From Beta vulgaris subsp. vulgaris (lineage: Eukaryota; Streptophyta; Magnoliopsida; Caryophyllales; Amaranthaceae): DNA of 64,000 nucleotides. Each line of letters begins with the position of its first letter. Position 1 is the stretch's first letter. Location of the stretch: the NCBI RefSeq assembly GCF_026745355.1, contig NC_079209.1, positions 30,679,444 through 30,743,443 of the forward strand. Reading direction: 5' to 3'. This document shows positions 56,232 through 64,000 of the stretch, one piece after another. The position numbers were made by a program, and so were the translations under genes. The notes under the pieces are model-generated. The model ran no database searches. It was given only the letters and a program-made list of their open reading frames with translations, and was not told the origin of the DNA.

Positions 56232-58961
56232 TGTAAAACCCCGACAAATTTACATAACCTTAATCGTCAGCGGAAGCATAACCTAATCATGTGGGTTATG
56301 ACCCACAAATAAAATAATAACCTAAAATTGAAAATTCACTATACAATTACTCATCGTAAAATAATACTTGTTTATCCATCATACAAAATATCCTAAAACC
56401 TCATAGAATCATACATAATCTCCACAACGCAGCTATTAGTGATCCGCAACTGTTCTTCCATACCTAAAACTAAAACAAAACGTCATGACCGAGGCTCAGT
56501 AACATACTACTCTAACAACGTAAATTCATTTCACATCATTTTATTTATAAACAGGGAAGAAGAGTAAGTAAACCATTTCACAAACATATCATAGCATGTT
56601 ACATTATCTTCTTTATCATGTTCATCATCATATATCTTTTACTTTGGTAACTTGGCTAGTACAACGGAAGGGACGTCTCCCCAGAACATAATAACATCAT
56701 AAAAGGAAGGCAACCACCCGAGGACAAAAGCCCTCACTAAACGGAAGGTGGCGTTATTTGCCCAGAATGCGACGTGCCACCTGAGGACAATAGCCCTCAC
56801 TAAACGAAAGGTGGTTAACCGGACGGAAGGTACGTGCACGACCCGAGATAACAGAATACTTGCCAAGAACCGTCTTTTACTTGAATTTATCATGTTTCGT
56901 TCTTTTAAGCATATCATCATCATCGTGAATAATTATATTCTTTCATTTCATATCATAACATCATCATCATCATTTCATAGCATCATATTGTCATAACGAT
57001 CATAAAACATTTCATTTCCCACAATCCATATATAAAACATAATATTAATCATGATCATAAAACATACATCGAAGGGGATCGTTTACAGTAGACTTACCAA
57101 TTCCTCTTACCAACCAGATCCGGGAGCTTGTAATATCATTTATCTTCTTTAATCTATTCAAGAATAGTTTTATTAAAGAATGTTTCATTATTTAGCTTTT
57201 AAGCCTAAATATTAGTTAGCGCTTACTAAGGTCATAATGTTTATTATAACGTCGTAAAGGTCTCCTTAAAGGTCATTATTTCTTAATCGTTAATAACTTT
57301 TTAATTAAGGTGATTCTTTAACCCCTAACTAGGTGAAATAACTCGTTCAGCTACACTTTTAGAATTATCGAAACATTAAAGTTATATTACTACATATTAT
57401 ATAACCTTTCGAAAACGTAACATTATTCTAGTTCATAGTTAATAACTAATTAGTCATCCATTAATAAATTAATTAAGTTTAAAGTTATAATAGATCCATT
57501 AACATTATTTTAATATTGTTTAGTCATTTAAAACTAACAAGTCAAGTAACTAATTATTATAAGTGAACTTAAGGATTAGTGAAATACTCATAATTTAAAC
57601 GCAATTATAAACAACAAACTTAATGAATTATATTTAATTAGTTTTAGTTAACTCAAGCGACTTAGTCATTAGGAATTATAGCCCAGACATAGTTTTAGTA
57701 AATAAGTTAAGTGGTTTAATGAAACTAACTAAATCAGTCCACTAATGCTCAAAATATTAAACCAACAAGATTAACTTAAATTACTTAACTAAGTAAATCA
57801 GATTATAAGCCCAACATTATACTTAACTTAATAATTAAACTAACATACCTTAATAAAATACTAAATTCGCTTTAGTTTAGCACTAATAGCCCAACAATTA
57901 ACTAGGTGGCTCAATTAACATTACAAAAATCAGAATTAAGCCCAAAAATCATACATGCAACACTTAGATTACGTTGGTTTGACTAATGTAACCAGATTTT
58001 AGGCCCAGCTTAGATCAATTAGTAAAAGGTAGTAATTAGGCTTGCCTTATAACATTTAAAACCAGGTTTTTAGAGGGAAGGATAAAAGGAAAGAGGGTGT
58101 AGTACCTCTGCTCTCTTGGAGCAGGGACGGACAACACCGGAAAGAAGCTACGGCGAACTCCGACGAGCGAAAGCACGGGAGGTCGGCGGCAGAAACCGCC
58201 CAGCTTCGGCGTCGACCTTCGAAACTCCGGCAGAAAGCAGCAACAACGCGCGAAGAGGAGTGAGCGAAGGGAAGAGGAGAGAGAGAGCTGGGACGACGTC
58301 GCTGGTGGAGCAGTAGCTCAGCAGAACAACAGGGGAGGGGGTCGCGTCGCGGAGGAGTTGTAGTGGTGCAGCGCATCTGGGCGGCGCTCCGGTTGTGCGA
58401 TGCACCAAGCAGGTGGTGCACCAGTGTTGGTGGGTTGGTGCCGTGAAGAAAGAGGAGTGAGAGAAGAATAAATTTTCTGGTTTTTTTTTGTGTTAGTAAA
58501 CTTCTGATTTCCGAGGCTTAGTGCATGAATTCTTATAGTTGAATTTTATCAGACAAGAAAGGAGGTGGAAAGATGATGAGTGGTGGTTCAATTAAGGAAG
58601 ATTAATGTAGGGGACAAGGAGGTAGGTGGTGGGTGTTGATCGTGGGTTTGGAGAAAGCTGAACAACAGTTCCTTTCATTCCTATTTCTTTCTTATTTTGT
58701 TTGATTGTCAAAATGTCAAACTTTGCTATTTTCAAGAGTTTTAACTTTGACTTGTATATATAATATTGAAGTCATAAACTATATTGTAAATAAAATCATT
58801 TATCATAATAAATATCACTTTTGTATAACTAAATTAATATAAATATACGTATTTTATAAAATAACCTTCTCTAGAATAATTGTGAAAAATTTTAGGACGT
58901 AATTATGCTAATAAACATAATTAGTAATTAATAAAACGAGTTTAAGGTTCGGGGTATTACA
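56232..58961 (-). mobile_element. Solo LTR (2.7 kb) of a long-LTR gypsy family
   Basis: It begins TGTAAAACCCCG and ends CGGGGTATTACA, 11 of 12 bases inverted. The 5-bp duplication GTTAT (56227-56231 and 58962-58966) is perfect. It shares with the other long LTRs the CAGCGGAA motif near the left end and a GC-rich, GAGAGAG-containing segment at about 58100-58400, which is leader-like. It also contains a local direct repeat around GAGGACAAAAGCCCTCACTA at 56720-56805. ORFs at 58056-58421 fall in the GC-rich leader and are not supported as genes. Confidence 0.93.
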
Positions 58962-58966
58962 GTTAT

Positions 58967-59692
58967 CTTTTCTTATTCCGAGTCTTGAATTTGCACATTT
59001 GATCATCAATTTTTCCGTAATATATCATTAACAAATTTAATGGATTTAGGCATATCTTATACGATATTTTTAACACATACGGAGTATTAAGATAAGATTA
59101 TATTAAAATTTTCAAATTCTGGACCTTGAAATAAAGGTGAATGGACATTGTAGAGGAGGAAAATAGTTTCTACATATTACAACCAATGTTATTGACTATA
59201 GTCAATGCTTTTTGACTTGAGAACTCTTTAGAACAACTATATTTTAAATTTCAAAACTAATAGCTCGTAATTTATATTTTATGATCTTGTATTAATAATA
59301 ATTATTTAAACTGGCCTATGACCCATACGTTGTACAACTATGATTTTCGTAAATTGGACTTGATATCTGAAATTTTAGTTCAATAATTTTGAATTGACAA
59401 TTTGAAATACATTTTACATATTACCATCAATATCATTAACTATAGTCAATGTTTTTATACTTTGAGAACTCCATAAGAACAATTCTATCTAAATTTCAAA
59501 ACTAATAACTTGTGATTTATTATATGTTATGGTCTTGTTTTGAGAAAAAATAGAATGGGCTTATTATGACTTGCACGTTGTACAATTATGATTTTCGTCT
59601 ACTCACGATAATTTTCTTTTAAAAAAAGCATCGTGACAAATTTACATAAACTATAGCTGCAAGTTTTGAAAATATACAATATTAAGTATAGT
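58967..59692. repeat. About 244-bp direct repeat and spacer
   Basis: 59171-59350 recurs at 59415-59595. Both copies carry GACTATAGTCAATG or its variant, GAGAACTC, AATTTCAAAACTAATA and a TTGTACAAYTATGATTTTCG end. The CCTATGACCCATACGTTG phrase links it to the CCCGTG repeats at 52.9 kb. No coding sequence seen. Confidence 0.6.
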
Positions 59693-62221
59693 TGTAACAC
59701 CCCGATAATTCTCTCTTTTGGGAAATAACTTTATAATATAAAACTTAGAGAATTACCCAGGCATTATCTCCCGTGTGATAACGTATCGGCTTATTCAGAA
59801 TTTTGCAGCGGAAAACAATTTACTAAAAACCAACTTTATTAAAACTCACTAAATGAAAGATAAGTGTTTGAAACTTAAACACACCAACTTAATAAACCAC
59901 AAACTGAAATAAAGATGTCCCTACGAAAACAGAACTTAAACTATGCTAGATATATAAATAGCCTCTCCACTCCAGATTTCCATTGTGATGCACATCTGCG
60001 AACCTGTAATGTCAATGCAATATCGACTCTGCTCACCAGAAGGATCATCACAGAATCAATAAGGCAATGCCATGATCACACACACAAACAACACGTAATC
60101 AGCAAAGCTGAGTACTACATATAAAAAATAAATATTCCTAAACATGATACTAAACAATAATGTACAGGAATAAATAATAAATAATCATATAATAAACTGC
60201 AGGCAACTTTTACTGAACTAAACTTAAAACATCATTTTAATTACTTTAATGGAATAGTTATTGGACGAGTTGACTTAACTACTAATGTGAAATGCGGGCG
60301 CAACTCCGCATTTCAGAGTGACCTGCGATATCGAGGAACCTTTGAAATAAAAGAGGGATGGTGATCAATCCATTCCTAGAAAAGCCATGGGCTACACCAT
60401 GTACTCCAACCCTTAGTGCCAACTCTAGACGTGCACAGTCTAAAGCCTATAACTTATTCTCGTTACACTTTACGTTATTTACATGTTATTACTTGTGTTG
60501 ACACTTACAGACAAGTAACACATAATTTATAATCAAACATTCATAACAGAACTTCTTTTATCTTTGGATTAACAAGTGATCACAACTTAGAATCCAAGGC
60601 TACTTAATTCCTTTTTATTCTTTACTCACTTACTTGTTGAACCTAGCCAACAATAAACTTTACCTTTATATAGGTATAACTTGTAACTTACCATATAAGG
60701 TCCACGGTCCTCATAAGATAATGAAATCATACTTCTCATGGATACATGCATTACATGATTCACTTAATATATACTAATTCTTATATGAATTAATAAATAA
60801 ACTAACTTAACATGGTTGCATCAATAATTCCATACAAACATTATAATCTGATAATCATAATCAATTTTAGATCACATGTTGCACACAGGCATATAACATG
60901 TAAAATAATTCCAGAAATCACATATATAAACAAACAGGTTCCTATACATGATACTAAAATTTAAACCTTCCTTTAACATGTTACTAAGCCACATAGCACG
61001 CAAATAATGTACGTACCTTGTATATACTAGCCTATAGGCCACTTTTAAATCGTTAAAAGTCTCCTACAACGTAGTCTCCACCTAGAAAATAAAGTAACTA
61101 CAATTAATAACTTGAACCAAAAATTACAGCAGCTTCAAAACGATTAAAAGCCCTTAAAACACGTTCTAAAAATCGTTTTTAAGTTCCAAACTTAAGTTAT
61201 TTTTAATTCATAGTATAGTACTACTATTCTAGCAATTTAAAATCCTTAAAACTCCATAAATACTTCTTTTCTGAAATTACAGCACTTTTAAAATCTAATA
61301 ACTCTTCTGAAAATATATACAACGTATTTAAAATTACGTACTAAACAAATCTCATAGTTTATAATATATTTCTATAGTTTCTAGCAAATAAAAACCCTAA
61401 AAACTCTTATTTCCATGATTAAAACTAAAAATAAACTCAATAATAAATCTGAAATTTATTATAATATAAACTATAAAAACCGAAATTATACATATATATA
61501 AAACAATAATTTAATTGATAAACATGTTAAATAATAATAAAATAACATAAAAACCTAATTGGGAAGGAAGAACGAAAACAACCAACAACAATAGAGAAAG
61601 AAGGCGCCGGACAGCAGCAGCACGCGGCAGGGAACTGGTGGCAGCAACTTTCGGTTCTTGAGAAATATTTGTGACGTTTCTTGTTGAACAAGAAACGTTA
61701 CTTGAAGAAGAAGAAACGAATTTTGAGAGAGAAATCAAGAATGGCGCACGAAGAGGAGAGAGAAAAAGTTGAAGGAGTGAGGAGAGAGAGAATGACGTGA
61801 AGTTGAGAGAAAATAAATGTGTAGGGTGAAATAATTGGGTTTTTAGGATATTTATATAAAGGCTTCCTATATGGGCTTAGGAAAAGAGATTATGATTAAT
61901 GAAACTTTGATGACTAATAAGAAGGACAATTTAAGACTTTAGTCATCAACATTATTCTTTCCCTTTATATCGTTTTAGGATTTTCGATTCCACTAAACTT
62001 CTTTTTCAATATACTTTAATATGTAAAACCTTTATTAAAGCATGCTTAATTAAAATATTTTTAACTTTTTTAAGCTATGAAAAATAATCTTGTTTGACTT
62101 TTAAAATAGTCAAACCTCTTTAAAAGTCAAATCATTTTCCCAAACTCATTTGGATTTAAATACAACTATATAAATACTTAAATATATTTATAAAAATTCT
62201 TTAAAATTGTGGGGGATTACA
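59693..62221 (-). repeat. 3' LTR (2.5 kb) of a minus-strand gypsy element
   Basis: It begins TGTAACACCCCGATAATTC and ends GGGGGATTACA. It is the longest copy of the family also at 19064-20149 and 25692-27377. It is followed on the right by a polypurine tract and polyprotein end, not by a target copy, so it is an LTR of a longer element and not a solo LTR. Confidence 0.9.
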
Positions 62222-62490
62222 GTCTACCCCCCTTAAAAGAAGTTTCGTCCCGAAACTTGACACAAAATCCTCGTACTTTCAAAAATTGAACTCATCATTT
62301 CGAAAGTTTTTGAAGAAAGGTAGTGCCTCTTGTGCACTTTCCCATTTTTAAAACACTTGTGTTGCTTATGAACACTTTTTCTTATGCGGAGAATCTACTT
62401 CTTGTGCACTAATATGTGCAAATTACCCGTCATAGGCATACAAATGAATGAAAATTTCACAAAAATAGACAAAAGCGCAAAATTTATCGC
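62222..62490 (-). pseudogene. Polyprotein end and polypurine tract of the truncated gypsy element
   Basis: The minus strand reads VKFRDETSFKGGRL, the typical end of plant gypsy polyproteins, overlapping the tract TTTTAAGGGGGGTAGAC just before the LTR. Only about 270 bp of interior remain before unrelated tandem repeats begin at 62492. Confidence 0.7.
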
Positions 62491-62491
62491 A

Positions 62492-63247
62492 GTTTCGGGT
62501 AAAAACTTGTATTAGGTGGGAATGATCGAGATTAAGGTTGATGGTGGCCCGATGCTCGGAGACTATCTGGGAACCTGCACATAACGAGAGTTAGACTACC
62601 CCGGGAGTGGATCCGGGATCGCCCCTCCGACGATCAAGCTAGTTGATATGTATTAATGGAGGTTGCCAAGTGTATTGTGTGGGATTGCGTACCTCAATAA
62701 ATGGGGATCTGCTTAATATCTATAGGCGTTGAAAAGTGTGAAGATTATCCCTGCCATGCTGGCACAGAATTTAAGGCAGGTGGGTCCCACTGAGGGCTTC
62801 CACGTTGGAAAAGAAGCCTTAGAGCCCCAAAATAATCTAGCAGCCCATCAGATATGATTAGGCCCAAATAGTTTCGGGTAAAAACTTGTATTAGGTGGGA
62901 ATGATCGAGATTAAGGTTGATGGTGGCCTGATGCTCGGAGACTATGTGGGAACCTGCACAGAACGAGAGTTAGACTACCCCGGGGGTGGATTCGGGATCG
63001 CCCCTCCGACGATCAAGTCAGTTGATCTGTATTAATTGAGGTTGCCAAGTGTATTGTATGGGGTTGCGTACCTCAATAAATGGGGATCTGCTTAATATTT
63101 ATAGGCGTTGAAAAGTGTGAAGATTATCCCTGCCATGCTGGCACATAATTTAAGGCAGGTGGGTCCCACTGAGGGCTTCCACGTTGGAAAAGAAGGCTTA
63201 GAGCCCTTAATAATCTAGCGGCCCATCAGATATGATTAGGCCCAAAC
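62492..63247. repeat. Two 379-bp tandem units, LTR-like
   Basis: 62492-62870 and 62871-63247 are near identical, starting GTTTCGGGTAAAAACTTGTA and ending TGATTAGGCCCAAA. Each contains CCCCTCCGACGATCAAG and TTTATAGGCG or CTATAGGCG. These are reminiscent of promoter parts of Ogre/Tat-type LTRs. That assignment is inference only. Confidence 0.85.
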
Positions 63248-63430
63248 ATTATCCCCACGCGAAATATACGGAGAGGGCCCTGGACGCCAACGTGTGTTTT
63301 GCGGAAATCATTAGGTTGTTGCTGCGTGGGCGAACTTTGATGGATCCTGCGTCTACTCGAGGGAGTTTTGAGGCCTTGCCCGAAGCTTCTTAAGGCATGA
63401 TGCCCCTTAGGCGACTAGGTGCTTCAGAAT

Positions 63431-64000
63431 CTTCCCTTGAGGTCAACACAAGGCCAATGAGCCCCCGACAGCTCGAGGGGATTAATGGACCTCGCTCGAG
63501 GTTGTCCAGGGGCAAATGAGCCCTAGGCAACTCGAGGGGGTTATAGACCTCGCTCGAGGTTGCCCAGGGGCTAATGAGCCCCAAGCAACTCGAGGGGGTT
63601 ATAGACCTCGCTCGAGGTCGCTCAGGGGCCAATGAGCCCCAGGCAACTCGAGGGGATTATAGTCCTCGCTCGAGGTTGCCCAGGAGCTAATGAGCCCCAG
63701 GCAACTCGAGGGGATTATAGACCTCGCTCTAGGTTGCCCAGGGGCTAATGAGCCCCAGGCAACTCGAGGGGTTTATAGACCTCGCTCGAGGTCGCCTAGG
63801 GGCCAATGAGCTCCAGGCAATTCGAGGGGATTATAGACCTCGCTCGAGGTTTCCTAGGGGCTAATGAGCCCCAGGCAACTGGAGGGGTTTATAGACCTCG
63901 CTCGAGGTCGCCCAGGGGCCAATGAGCCCCAGGCAACTCGAGGGGTTTATAGACTTCGCTCGAGGTCGCCCAGGGGCCAATGAGCCTCAAGCAACTCGAG
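63431..64000. repeat. 58-bp GC-rich minisatellite running off the window
   Basis: About ten units carry CTCGAGGGGATTATAGACCT, CGCTCGAGGTTGCCCAGGGG, and CTAATGAGCCCCAGGCAA, with small variation. It is GC-rich in an AT-rich region. The minus-strand ORF 63390-63632 is a translation of the repeat, not a gene. Sequence 63248-63430 is a unique, moderately GC-rich lead-in. Confidence 0.95.

Noticed and set aside
58056..58421. Arg/Ser-rich ORFs on both strands
   Set aside because: They lie in the GC-rich leader of a solo LTR. Long frames here reflect composition.
59693..62221. Solo LTR
   Set aside because: The 5 bases before it (ATAGT) do not recur after it, and a polypurine tract with a polyprotein end follows, so it is the 3' LTR of a longer element.
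63390..63632. 80-codon ORF with Pro/Leu/Ser repeats
   Set aside because: It is a translation of the 58-bp minisatellite.

Overview
The window looks like nuclear DNA of a flowering plant, very probably a eudicot. It is AT-rich and packed with nested LTR retrotransposons primed by initiator-Met-type and Asp-type tRNA sites. It also holds plant-type MULE, mariner (DD39D), hAT and CACTA DNA transposons, short GT-AG introns and TATA boxes. I cannot name the species. A Caryophyllales source is only a guess. Nothing is bacterial: there are no operons, CRISPR arrays, rRNA or tRNA genes.

Layout. 1-4.4 kb: decayed Ty3/gypsy LTR and gag sequence, split by a complete 2.1-kb non-autonomous LTR element (415-2514, target duplication CTTGG) that carries one unrecognised ORF. 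4.4-19.1 kb: a large LTR retrotransposon derivative with no coding sequence. Its interior holds a foldback MULE-type MITE, and one LTR holds a complete 6.6-kb Ty3/gypsy element (11061-17691, target duplication CTTCC). 19.1-25.5 kb: a decayed plus-strand Ty3/gypsy element whose reverse transcriptase is split by a hAT element (23017-23691) and a CACTA element (23886-25368). 25.5-30.2 kb: an LTR fragment, a spliced RPA-like pseudogene, a pentanucleotide-rich MITE and a small unrecognised gene with a TATA box. 30.2-32.4 kb: a solo LTR. 33.2-40.7 kb: a complete minus-strand Ty3/gypsy element with a CACTA element in its integrase. It lies 95 bp upstream of a TATA box belonging to a possible host gene (40.7-41.3 kb), which is followed by two minisatellites. 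42.7-44.1 kb: a broken mariner transposase. 44.5-50.2 kb: a MULE with long terminal inverted repeats, a decayed MURA-type transposase, a convergent GRF-zinc-finger ORF and a nested solo LTR. 50.2-56.2 kb: gene relics, a candidate Helitron terminus and degenerate repeats. 56.2-62.5 kb: a solo LTR and a gypsy 3' end. 62.5-64 kb: a 379-bp tandem pair, then a GC-rich 58-bp minisatellite running off the window.

Nearly every recognisable protein here is a transposon protein with frameshifts or stops, so most of the window should be inactive. The best candidates for live or host-derived genes are the 73-codon ORF at 29586-29807 and the promoter and acidic exon at 40.78-41.34 kb. Target-site duplications, read directly from the sequence, fix the nesting order of most insertions. 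The one junction that does not fit simple nesting is 4398/19064.
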